From an uncultured Meiothermus sp. (GTDB lineage: Bacteria > Deinococcota > Deinococci > Deinococcales > Thermaceae): a stretch of 51,058 nucleotides of DNA. Location: positions 1-51,058 of the forward strand of contig NZ_CALMCQ010000380.1 in the NCBI RefSeq assembly GCF_937863175.1, read 5' to 3'. A program made the translations under genes and the position numbers. Numbering within the stretch: position 1 is the stretch's first letter; each line of letters opens with the position of its first letter. Under the pieces are notes generated by a model that worked only from the letters and a program-made list of their open reading frames with translations, was not told the DNA's origin and ran no database searches. Shown here in pieces: positions 24,938 to 32,424 of the stretch.

Positions 24938-25510
24938 TTACCTCAGCAAACGGGCTATTTCTTCTTTCAGTTTAGCGGTGGAAAGGCGGCTCACCCCATA
25001 CAACATGCGCACCAGACGCCCCTCGGAGTCCAGCAGGGCCATCGCATCGGTGTGAAAGATCAGCCGTCCCCCCGGAGCCGGGTTGTACTCAACCCTGGCA
25101 ACATCGGCAATTTGACGAATGGCTTCGGGCTTGCCCGTAAGTCCCTGGATCGGAGCAAAACCCCGCAGATATGTTTGCAGCGCCTGGGGGGTATCGCGCT
25201 CGTCCACGCTGAGCAGCATCAGTTGCAGGTCTGGGGGTGAGCCCAGGGCTTCGTAGGCTGGCAGCAGGCGGCCCAGCGTGAGGGGGCAAAGATCCGGGCA
25301 CCGGGTGTAGCCAAAGAGCACCACCGCGAGGCCTCTGGGGGGAAACATCACAGCCTTGTTTTGGTGGGAGCGAAGCTCAACGGTTGGCAGGGTTTTGGCA
25401 GGTTTGAAATCGGCGGCGCCCGGCCCCGAAGCGGGCAAATAATGTCCTCCGTGCGCCCATACCCAACCCGCACATAAGAAAAGGAGAAGGTTGCGTAGAA
25501 GTGGTTTCAT
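24938..25510 (-). CDS. SCO1/SenC family copper chaperone
   Basis: This 190-residue protein belongs to the SCO family, membrane-anchored or periplasmic thioredoxin-fold proteins that deliver copper, classically to the CuA site of cytochrome oxidase. The copper ligands are present: C71-PDL-C75 in FGYTRCPDLCP and His153 in IFHTD. A hydrophobic leader with a histidine patch (WAHGGHYLP) precedes the fold. It is the first gene of the operon with the copper monooxygenase, so here it may load copper onto that enzyme. I favour the ATG at 25510, where the signal peptide begins MKPLLRN. An in-frame ATG at 25522 is possible, and neither has a good ribosome binding site. Confidence 0.9.
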   Translation of the reverse strand: MKPLLRNLLLFLCAGWVWAHGGHYLPASGPGAADFKPAKTLPTVELRSHQNKAVMFPPRGLAVVLFGYTRCPDLCPLTLGRLLPAYEALGSPPDLQLMLLSVDERDTPQALQTYLRGFAPIQGLTGKPEAIRQIADVARVEYNPAPGGRLIFHTDAMALLDSEGRLVRMLYGVSRLSTAKLKEEIARLLR

Positions 25511-25544
25511 TTTCACTATCATGGCTGGAATTGCCCGGAAAGAA

Positions 25545-25556
25545 AACCGATCGGTT
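25545..25556. promoter_or_regulatory. perfect palindrome upstream of the SCO/monooxygenase operon
   Basis: AACCGATCGGTT, a perfect 12 bp palindrome, lies about 35 bases before the first start codon. It has the size and form of a TetR-type half-site pair. No regulator gene is adjacent. Confidence 0.45.
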
Positions 25557-25642
25557 GCACCCTACGTCATGAATAAGGGTCTTTCACTCTCCTCTGTAAA
25601 ATAGTCCCGCAGACTGAAATCAAGCTGAAGCCCACCCAAGCC

Positions 25643-28081
25643 TCATCCCACCACTTCCAGCCGGGCATAGCGCAGGGCCAGTCTGCGTACCCCATCGCCA
25701 AAGGCAATGGTGGCAACCCCCTCGTCCAGGCTAACTACCAGCCCGGTGCCAAACTGGGCGTGCCTGACTTTTTGTCCGGCAGTGAGGATGGCTTGACTGG
25801 AAGCCGTGAGGGGCTTGAAGATAAAGCGCTCGAGGTCCGCAAACTCGCCGTCGGTCCTTTCGCCGGGCTCGGCGTCGAAAGCTTCCCAAACGCCTCTGGC
25901 CTGGGGGGCCAGGCCCAGCGCTTCCGACCAGCGCTCCCGCTCGGCGAGGGCGAACAGCCGCAGAACCTTGGCAGCGATCTCGTGTGGCTGCTGGGAGTTC
26001 CACCACTGGAACAGATAGCGTTCCAGGCCCAGTTTGTATGCGCCATGGGCCAGGGCCAGGGTCTGGGCAGTGGAAAGTTCCTCGGCCTTCAGAACCAGTG
26101 CTTCCCCAACCCGCTCGACCGCACCCAGGACTTGCAGGTGCTCGGCTTCTTTGAGGAAGGGCGAGAGTGGCAGGCTAGACAGGGCATACAGATAGGTGTG
26201 CTGGGAGCTTCGGGTCAGGGCCACGTAGAACAGGCGGCGTTCTTCCTCGAGGTTCTCCGAGCCGCTGTAGGGCAGGGTACCCTCGTTGCAGTCGGGGATG
26301 AAGACCAGAGGCCACTCCAGCCCCTTGGCTCGGAAGATGGTCATCAGGCTAACCCGCTCGCGGGTGTCCTGTGCGGGGTCGTCGCCCAGGTGTTCCTGAG
26401 CCAGAAGCTCGATGTGCCGGAGCAATTCGTGCGCACTGCCCTTATCTCGGGCATACTCGAGAAAAGCCCGCACGCCTTCGGTCTTGCCCGCCCCCACCTC
26501 GTAGAAGCCCGAGGAACGCAGCAGGTGGTGGCGGTAGTCCAGGCGCGAGTCCAGCGCCTCCAGCACCGCGTGGGCCGAGCCTCGTTCCACCGCTCCCCCC
26601 AGCCACTCGAACAGTTCGGCCAGCTCGCGCAGCCGCCGGGCGACCCGCTCCTCTGCGCCCGCCATCGCCGCCTCGAGCGCTTCCACCAGCGAGGCGCCCT
26701 TTTCCACCTGCCGCCAGACCGAGTCGGCCAGGGCACGGGTCAGGTAGCGTTTTGGTGTGTTGTAGATTTGTAGCCAGAGGCGCTTGTAATCCCCCCACAA
26801 AACCTCAGCACTGGCCCCCTTACCAAGGGGGCTCCGCGCAGCGGTAGGGGACTGGGCCAGCCGCAGGTAGGCCAGCAAAACTTGAATTTCTGGGCGCTGG
26901 TAGAAGGGCACACTGCCTACCACCCGGTAGGGGATCTGCCGCTCGATCAGACACTGCTCGATATAGGGGGTCTGGGCGTAGAGCCGCACCAGCACCACCA
27001 TCTCGGTGGCCTTGCGGCCTTCGGCCAGCAGTCCTGCAATATCGCTGACCAGGCTCTGGGCCTGGGCAGGCATATGGGGCTCCAGGCGAATATGCACCCG
27101 GCCCCCAAAACCTTTGGTCAGGCTCAGGCGCTTGGGCTCACGGTTCTGGTTCTGCGCGATCACCCGGTCTGCTAGCGCGACCTGCGGCGCGGGACAGCGG
27201 AAGGTGTCGCGGATCAGGTATTTTTGTGCGTGGTAGCGTGGGGCAAACTCGAGGATGAAGCGCGGCGAGGCCCCACGCCATTCGTAGATGGTCTGGTCGT
27301 CGTCACCCACAGCCATATAGTTGCGGTGCGGCGCGGTGATCAAATCCAGCATCTCCGACTGGGCCAGGTTCACATCCTGAAACTCGTCCACCAGCACGGC
27401 CTGAAAGGCCTTTTGCACGGTTTGCAGAATGTCGGGATAGCGCACCAGCGCCTCCCAGCCGCTCATCAGCATGTCGTCGAAGGTAAGCAGGCCCTCCTCC
27501 TGCCGAACCTGCTCCATCAGCCTGTAAAGCTCGAGATACCACTCGAGTTCCTGGGGCGCACGGGCCTGCGAGGCCACTTTCAGGGCCTCGGGCGGCAGAC
27601 CGGCCCCCTTCAGATCGGCGTACTGCAGGTTTCCTTTGCAGGCTCCCACGTAGCTCAGAAAGTCTTCGGACTCGAGGTTTTCCAGTTCGGGCGCCCAGGG
27701 CAGTTTCAAGTCCCTGGCCCGCCGCAGGGTACGCTGCAACAGGGCCTGTTCGGAGCCCTCTTCCTTGACCTCGGCCAGCTTCACAAGCCCCTCCGAAGCC
27801 GCCTTGCGCACGATGCGGTAGCCCAGCGCGTGCAGTGTGGAAACCTGCACCCCCTGGGTGTGGGGCCAGCTCGAGAGCGAGCGCTTGAGGTCGTCCACCG
27901 CCAGGCGGCTGAAGGAGGTTGCCAACACCCGGCGCGGTTCAAAAACCCTCTCGCGTACCAGGCGTTCCAAACGATGCACCAGCGCCGTAGTCTTGCCCGC
28001 TCCCGCCACCGCAAACACCAGCGCAGGCCCCTCGTTATGGGCCACAATGGCTTGTTGTTCGTCGGTCAGGCGCAAAGACAC
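25643..28081 (-). CDS. UvrD/PcrA-like superfamily 1 DNA helicase
   Basis: This 812-residue helicase of the UvrD/PcrA/Rep group unwinds DNA 3' to 5' in repair and replication restart. Motifs seen in order: Q-motif LTDEQQAIVAH, Walker A AGAGKTT (26-32), TFDDML, Walker B DEFQDVN, GDDDQTIYEWRGA, TFRCP, YQRPEIQVLLAYLRL, MTIFRAKGLEWPLVF and FYVALTR. The last 45 residues (GQKVRHAQFGTG, VTIAFGDG-like) form the Tudor-type RNA polymerase-binding domain of UvrD/PcrA. A stretch of about 18 residues after YLRLAQSP has no counterpart in the family and is coded by a hairpin repeat. It starts with GTG and no ribosome binding site. Two other UvrD-class proteins (AddA, AddB) lie upstream in the window. Confidence 0.9.
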   Translation of the reverse strand: MSLRLTDEQQAIVAHNEGPALVFAVAGAGKTTALVHRLERLVRERVFEPRRVLATSFSRLAVDDLKRSLSSWPHTQGVQVSTLHALGYRIVRKAASEGLVKLAEVKEEGSEQALLQRTLRRARDLKLPWAPELENLESEDFLSYVGACKGNLQYADLKGAGLPPEALKVASQARAPQELEWYLELYRLMEQVRQEEGLLTFDDMLMSGWEALVRYPDILQTVQKAFQAVLVDEFQDVNLAQSEMLDLITAPHRNYMAVGDDDQTIYEWRGASPRFILEFAPRYHAQKYLIRDTFRCPAPQVALADRVIAQNQNREPKRLSLTKGFGGRVHIRLEPHMPAQAQSLVSDIAGLLAEGRKATEMVVLVRLYAQTPYIEQCLIERQIPYRVVGSVPFYQRPEIQVLLAYLRLAQSPTAARSPLGKGASAEVLWGDYKRLWLQIYNTPKRYLTRALADSVWRQVEKGASLVEALEAAMAGAEERVARRLRELAELFEWLGGAVERGSAHAVLEALDSRLDYRHHLLRSSGFYEVGAGKTEGVRAFLEYARDKGSAHELLRHIELLAQEHLGDDPAQDTRERVSLMTIFRAKGLEWPLVFIPDCNEGTLPYSGSENLEEERRLFYVALTRSSQHTYLYALSSLPLSPFLKEAEHLQVLGAVERVGEALVLKAEELSTAQTLALAHGAYKLGLERYLFQWWNSQQPHEIAAKVLRLFALAERERWSEALGLAPQARGVWEAFDAEPGERTDGEFADLERFIFKPLTASSQAILTAGQKVRHAQFGTGLVVSLDEGVATIAFGDGVRRLALRYARLEVVG
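26814..26832. repeat. REP-like hairpin inside the helicase gene
   Basis: GCCCCCTT-ACC-AAGGGGGC forms an 8 bp stem with a 3-base loop. Together with the flanking GCGCAGCGGTAGGGGACTGG it resembles dispersed intergenic repeats. It is read in frame as part of the helicase. Confidence 0.6.
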
Positions 28082-28151
28082 AGCCTGAACAGTCTACCCA
28101 AGAACAGGTTGTCCCCCAGGTATTCCAGCCTAGAGGGCGTTCGAGAAAGCT

Positions 28152-28172
28152 CCTCTCCCCTGGTGAGAGAGG
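28152..28172. repeat. REP-like hairpin after the broken hicB gene
   Basis: CCTCTC (28152-28157) pairs with GAGAGG (28167-28172). The sequence resembles the common CTCTCCCC...GAGAGG type of dispersed repeat. Confidence 0.4.
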
Positions 28173-28224
28173 CTGGTAGTTGAAAACGTATCTGCGTCAA
28201 GCAGAGGTTTTTGGGGCCGCGCCC

Positions 28225-28438
28225 TCAGGCAAACTGCAAGCGCCGCCCTTTGGGCCCGGGGATGGGGTCGCCAAATTCTTTGACCGTTCCAAATCCACAA
28301 CTCAATCGCTTGATGGGCATTGGCAAGGGCTTGTTCTGCGGTCTGTCCATGGGCTATACAACCGGGAAGTTCTGGCACTTCGGCAATAAAAGCATCGTCT
28401 TCCTGGCTCCAATAGATGATGATTTCGTACTTGTACAC
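28225..28438 (-). pseudogene. hicB: hicB-like antitoxin, broken by one frameshift
   Basis: The first 50 codons give a typical HicB N-terminal domain: YEIIIYWSQEDDAFIAEVPE, LPGC, then TAEQALANAHQAIELWI. After that the reading frame departs from the family, and the open frame drifts on to 28130. If one base is removed at the AA of GGAACGG (about 28287-28288), the expected ending returns: TVKEFGDPIPGPKGRRLQFA followed by a stop at 28225-28227. This is therefore a hicB gene with a single-base insertion. HicB proteins bind HicA toxins and repress their own operon. The start is a GTG with GGGGTGA upstream. The hicA gene just before it is broken as well. Confidence 0.8.
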
Positions 28439-28452
28439 TAGCTCTCACCCCC

Positions 28453-28648
28453 TTACTTGTAGCGCACTATCACTGGCTGCAAGTGGATGAGCTCCTCAAC
28501 CCCTTGTTTGCGAAACACGTGGTGGCTGCCTTTGATGCGCTCTTCAAACCCCAGACAAAGTAGCATTTGGCGCAGATCATCAGAAGGAAATACTGGCGTC
28601 GGACGTTCCGCGCAGAATTTTCAACAACAGCTTCTCGTAGCGCCCCAT
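28453..28648 (-). pseudogene. hicA: hicA-like mRNA interferase toxin, broken
   Basis: Two frames together spell a HicA (YcfA-type) toxin. The first frame runs from ATG 28648 as MGRYEKLLLKILRGTSDASI-SF, then meets TGA. One extra T near 28582 explains this, because the next frame continues DDLRQMLLCLGFEERIKGSH and HVFRKQGVEELIHLQP. HicA toxins are small RNA-cutting proteins with a catalytic histidine, which is present in GSHHVF. The end is also damaged: about 15 residues usually found between LQP and the final VIVRYK (the KPYQVRQVR block) are missing in frame. It lies between the kinase gene and hicB, in the usual hicA-hicB order. Confidence 0.78.
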
Positions 28649-28662
28649 CCAAGCCCGGTGTA

Positions 28663-30498
28663 TCAAGCAAATCTATATAGCTTACCCGCCAGCGTGGCCA
28701 CAAACAGCGCCCCCCGGTAGGGCAGGGGCGGCGCCTGGATGGGGCCAAGGCCCGTCGCCTCGAAGACCAGGCGGCCAGCACGGGTCTCCACCCCCAGCAC
28801 CCGCCCCTCCTCGGTGCCCAGATAGAGTACGCCATGGGCAGTCGAGAGCGCGGCGGTAACCTTGCCCACCTCGAGCTCCCATACCTCATCGCCGGTTTTC
28901 TGGTCGAGGGCATACAGCTTGCCGGCCCAACTGGCGGCATAGACCTGCTGGGCGTCCAGGGCGGGTGCACCCCAGAGTTCACCCTCGAGGTCGTAGCTCC
29001 ACCTCACCTCGCGGGTGAGCGGGTCGAAGGCGTGTATTTCTCCAGCCCAGGTGGGGATGAAAAGCAGACCCCCACGGGCCGGCATAGCGGTGTGGACGGC
29101 CCCCGCCTCCACCTTGTAGCGCAGGTGCCCGCTCAAGGGATCGAGGGCATAGAGCCAGCCGTTTTCACTGGCAACAAACAAGAGCCCCCGGTAGAGGGTA
29201 GGTGAGGCCGAAAGCTCGCTCCCGGCCTGGAAGCCCCAGCGCAGGGTGCCGCTGGCGTCGAGGGCGTAGAGAAAGCCGTCGCGCCCAGTCAGGTAGATGA
29301 GTTCGCCCACCAGGGGAGCGGCGGTAATCTCGGCACGGGTGGGAAAACTCAGGATGGGCCGTCCAGAGAGGGACATCCCGGTCAGGCGGCCATCCCAGGC
29401 GGCCACATAGATCCGCTCGTCGGTCACCACCGGCGGCGCCGTGACCTCGTCGCCCAGGCGCTGGCGGTAGACCGAGCCATCGGTCAGGTCGAGGCGGGCG
29501 ATGCCCTGTCCAGCCCCCACCCACAGGCTACCTTCGCGGGCCACCAGCTCGCCAGGCCAGGCCACCTCGCCCGAGAGGTCGTAGGTGCCACGCAGTTCCA
29601 GTTTTTCGGGCCGGGCCGGGCCGGTGGGGTAGTGCCCACTGCGGCTGGCCCCGGCCCTGGGGGTAGCCGAAAGGCTTTCTCGGTATTTGCGCAGGGTTTC
29701 TTCCAGCACTGCCTGGGCGGTCGCGGCACTGGCGGGGCGGTCGCTGGGGGCCTTCAACAGCAGCGACTGGATCAGACTGGACACCTCGGCAGGAATGGCC
29801 GGGTTGATGCTGTGGGGCGGCTTAGGTGTCTCGTAGACGTGCTGATAGAGTACCGACTGGTCGTTTTCGCCTTCGAACAGGGGCTTGCCGCTGAAAGTGC
29901 GGTAGAGTACTGCGCCAAAGCTGTAGAGATCGGCCTGCGGGGTGAGGGGCAGACCCTTGGCCTGCTCGGGGGCCATGTACTCCGGCGTGCCCACAGTGAT
30001 GCCGGTACGGGTAAAGTGGCGGCTTTCCTGCATCAGGTAGGCCAGGCCAAAGTCCATCACCTTGGGCTGACCCTCGGGCGTGACCAGGATGTTGCGAGGG
30101 GTCAGGTCGCGGTGGATCACGCCCCGGTGGTGCAGGTGTTCGAGGGCCTCGAGTACCTTCACCGAGGCCGTGAGCAGGCGCATCCCCTCCATACCATCCT
30201 CGAAGGGGCCGATACAGTCATAGCTGCCGCCATCCACCAGCTCCATCACAAAATAGGTGCGGCCCTGCTCCTCGCCCAGATCGAAGACCTGCACCACGCC
30301 GGGGTGCGAAAGTCGGGAAAGGGCCTTGACTTCCCGAAAGAAGCGGCTGCGCTCACTGGGATGAATATAGGTATGCAGAATTTTGACGGCCACCAGGCGA
30401 TCCATGCGCTCGTCGGTGGCCCGCCAGACCTCGGCCATCCCTCCTTCGCCCAGGGGGGCCTCGAGCCTGTAACGCCCGGCCAGCTTCACCTTATCCAT
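28663..30498 (-). CDS. serine/threonine protein kinase with C-terminal PQQ-type beta-propeller
   Basis: This is a 611-residue protein. The kinase domain (about 8-270) has the glycine loop GEGGMAEV (17-24), Lys39 (AVKI), Glu56, HRDLTPRN (129-136), DFG (149-151) and APE (176-178). Thr133 replaces the lysine usual in HRDLKxxN. After a short linker (270-310) come repeated PQQ-enzyme-like blades (about 315-611) with the pattern VYAAxWxGxLYALDxxTGxxxW. No hydrophobic segment separates the domains, so both should be cytoplasmic, unlike receptor kinases such as PknD whose propeller is outside. The propeller may bind a protein or ligand to control the kinase. The ATG at 30498 lacks a clear ribosome binding site. 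Confidence 0.9.
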   Translation of the reverse strand: MDKVKLAGRYRLEAPLGEGGMAEVWRATDERMDRLVAVKILHTYIHPSERSRFFREVKALSRLSHPGVVQVFDLGEEQGRTYFVMELVDGGSYDCIGPFEDGMEGMRLLTASVKVLEALEHLHHRGVIHRDLTPRNILVTPEGQPKVMDFGLAYLMQESRHFTRTGITVGTPEYMAPEQAKGLPLTPQADLYSFGAVLYRTFSGKPLFEGENDQSVLYQHVYETPKPPHSINPAIPAEVSSLIQSLLLKAPSDRPASAATAQAVLEETLRKYRESLSATPRAGASRSGHYPTGPARPEKLELRGTYDLSGEVAWPGELVAREGSLWVGAGQGIARLDLTDGSVYRQRLGDEVTAPPVVTDERIYVAAWDGRLTGMSLSGRPILSFPTRAEITAAPLVGELIYLTGRDGFLYALDASGTLRWGFQAGSELSASPTLYRGLLFVASENGWLYALDPLSGHLRYKVEAGAVHTAMPARGGLLFIPTWAGEIHAFDPLTREVRWSYDLEGELWGAPALDAQQVYAASWAGKLYALDQKTGDEVWELEVGKVTAALSTAHGVLYLGTEEGRVLGVETRAGRLVFEATGLGPIQAPPLPYRGALFVATLAGKLYRFA

Positions 30499-30667
30499 CG
30501 TACCCGTGGGCTATGCAACCAGGATGGGATAGGCTTCTTGCAGAAGTCGCCGAGAGCTGATAGCCCGTAGCGAATAACTACGCCGGGCATGGCGAATCTT
30601 ATGGCGCTGGGGAAATTTCGCATGAGGTCTAATTTATCCAGAAATTTCAAGCCGGGAGTTGTTGACC

Positions 30668-30716
30668 AAAAAAATCTCTCCAGGTCTGCGATTCTTTAGT
30701 ATCGCATATCCTGGAG
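30668..30716 (-). terminator. rho-independent terminator of the def-fmt unit
   Basis: Two nested stems, CTCCAGG/CCTGGAG (30678-30684, 30710-30716) and TGCGAT/ATCGCA (30687-30692, 30701-30706), are followed on the minus strand by seven T (30668-30674). It lies shortly after the fmt stop. Confidence 0.8.
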
Positions 30717-30743
30717 TCCGTGTATCCGCACCCCAGGCAGGCT

Positions 30744-31724
30744 TCATTGCAGCAGGTTGCCGGGTTGGATTCGGGCACCCCTGGCCCAGTCCAGCGCCGA
30801 CATTGGCTTTTTGCCCTCCGGCTGAACTTCAAGCAGGGCAAGGCACCCCTGCCCGGTGGCAACCGTCAGGCCATCCAGGATTTGCACAACAGATGAAGGC
30901 GCAGCAGGCTGGACGTTTACTGGGTTGTTGTCGCTGGGCTCCTGACCCGCCCCGCCGCCTCCTGCGGCTGGAGGCGAAGCCAGCTTCTCGACCCTGGACA
31001 TTCTGATGACCTTTACCCGCTTTCCCTGGTGTTCAAACCAGCTACCCGGCCAGGGCTGGACACCTCTATGGCGGTTGTAGATTTCGCTGGCAGTACGCTC
31101 CCAGACAATCTTCCCGTCGTCCTTTTCCAGCATCGGGGCATGGGTTCCGGCGCTGGGCTGGGGGGTGAGGTTGAGGGATTCCAAATTGCCGATGGCCTCT
31201 ATCAGCAGCTCAATTCCCTTGTCGCGCAAGCGGCCCGCAAGTTCCACCGCGGTCTCGTCCGGCTCGACGCTGGTGCGCCATTTAGCGACCACTGGGCCGG
31301 TATCCATCCCCAGATCGGTCTGCATGATGCAGACCGCAGTCTCGGCATCGCCGTTGATGAGCGTCCACTGCACCGGCGCGGGGCCACGGTACTTGGGCAG
31401 GTCGGAGGGGTGCAGGTTAAGGAAGCCAAACCGGGGAACTTCCAGCAAATCGGCGGGCAGGATTTTGCCATAGGCCGCCGTGACCGCCACATCCAGGTTC
31501 AGGGTTCTGCAAAGTGCCAAAAAGTCGGGGTTTTTGCGGAGTTTGGCGGGCTTCTCCACCCGCAAGCCCTGGGCCTCGGCCCACTGCGCTACCGGGCAAG
31601 GCGTGAGTTGCAAACCCCGGCCTGCTGGCTTGTCCGGCTGGGTCACGACCAGCACCACCTGGTGGTGCTGGTGCAGGGCCTGCAAAACCGGCACCGCCCA
31701 GGCCGGCGAGCCAAAGAAGGCCAC
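30744..31724 (-). CDS. fmt: methionyl-tRNA formyltransferase
   Basis: Fmt transfers a formyl group from 10-formyl-tetrahydrofolate to initiator Met-tRNA. The diagnostic motifs are present: VAFFGSPAWAVPVL at the start, LNLHPSDLPKYRGPAPVQW with the catalytic Asn and His, and TDLGMDTGPV with the aspartate. The C-terminal anticodon-arm domain is recognisable (IYNRHRGVQPWPG, GKRVKVIR) but carries an extra low-complexity stretch (SPPAAGGGGAGQEPSDNN). No ATG fits the family start: the codon where Met is expected reads CGC, and the nearest candidate is GTG 31724, giving 326 residues. A longer in-frame start (for example TTG near 31787) would translate the 14 bp tandem repeat just upstream. It follows def in the same direction. 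Confidence 0.88.
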   Translation of the reverse strand: MAFFGSPAWAVPVLQALHQHHQVVLVVTQPDKPAGRGLQLTPCPVAQWAEAQGLRVEKPAKLRKNPDFLALCRTLNLDVAVTAAYGKILPADLLEVPRFGFLNLHPSDLPKYRGPAPVQWTLINGDAETAVCIMQTDLGMDTGPVVAKWRTSVEPDETAVELAGRLRDKGIELLIEAIGNLESLNLTPQPSAGTHAPMLEKDDGKIVWERTASEIYNRHRGVQPWPGSWFEHQGKRVKVIRMSRVEKLASPPAAGGGGAGQEPSDNNPVNVQPAAPSSVVQILDGLTVATGQGCLALLEVQPEGKKPMSALDWARGARIQPGNLLQ

Positions 31725-31740
31725 CCCGCGTCGCTGATGG

Positions 31741-31768
31741 CTGATAGTGGATGGCTGATAGTGGATGG
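31741..31768. repeat. 14 bp tandem repeat at the fmt start
   Basis: CTGATAGTGGATGG occurs twice in perfect tandem, preceded by a partial copy (CTGATGG at 31734-31740). It lies between def and the start of fmt. Confidence 0.85.
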
Positions 31769-31806
31769 CTTTTATCCTTTCGATCAGTGATTCACCTTCA
31801 ACCAAA

Positions 31807-32418
31807 CTACCTTTGCTTCCCTGCCGCCTGACGCCCGACTTCCTCGCGCAGAAAAGCCCTGGCCTGGCGCTGGAAATCGGCCAGGTCTTCGCGGTGAAGG
31901 TCGAGGAATTTTTGTTTGTCGGCAAAGGACATGCGCTGGAAGAAGAGGATGCCGTCCAGGTGGTCTATCTCGTGCTGCACCACCACCGCCAGGTAGCCCT
32001 CGGCCTCGAGGGTTTTTTTCGCGCCTCCTTCATCCTGGTATTCGACCCGCACCTGCAGGTCGCGTTGCGCTCCTTCGGCATAGAGGCCCGGCAGCGAAAG
32101 GCAGCCCTCGGTGATGGACTGCTGGCCCGAGCGATGGGTGATGACCGGGTTGACCATCACATACAGTTGTTTGATGCGGGTTTTGAGGTCGGCCTCGGGG
32201 CCTTCTTCCGCTCCTTCATCATCGAGGTATTCGGCGGCCACGAAAAGCCGCTGGCCCAGGCCCACCTGGGGTGCCGCCAGACCCACCCCTCTGGCTTCGA
32301 ACATGGTCTCGAGCAGGTTCTCGGCAAGCTGCGGTATGCCGCTAAAGTCCTGCACCGGCTGGGCTTTTTTCTTCAGAATGGGGTCGCCGTAGAGGCGGAT
32401 GGGGAAAATCTCGGCCAT
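31807..32418 (-). CDS. def: peptide deformylase
   Basis: This 203-residue enzyme removes the N-formyl group from new proteins. All three family motifs are intact: GVGLAAPQ (44-51), EGCLSLP with metal Cys106 (104-110), and QHEIDHLDG with metal His149, catalytic Glu150 and metal His153. There is a modest acidic insertion (DDEGAEEGPEAD, 66-77), and the tail is longer than in E. coli (169 residues). The start at 32418 is only 6 bases after the stop of the EamA gene and has no clear ribosome binding site, so translation may be coupled. Fmt, which adds the formyl group, is next in the operon. Confidence 0.95.
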   Translation of the reverse strand: MAEIFPIRLYGDPILKKKAQPVQDFSGIPQLAENLLETMFEARGVGLAAPQVGLGQRLFVAAEYLDDEGAEEGPEADLKTRIKQLYVMVNPVITHRSGQQSITEGCLSLPGLYAEGAQRDLQVRVEYQDEGGAKKTLEAEGYLAVVVQHEIDHLDGILFFQRMSFADKQKFLDLHREDLADFQRQARAFLREEVGRQAAGKQR

Positions 32419-32424
32419 TGGTGT

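Noticed and set aside
28470-28982. 170-codon minus-strand frame near the kinase end
   Set aside because: It runs out of frame through the end of the kinase gene; the real content after 28648 is the broken hicA in other frames.
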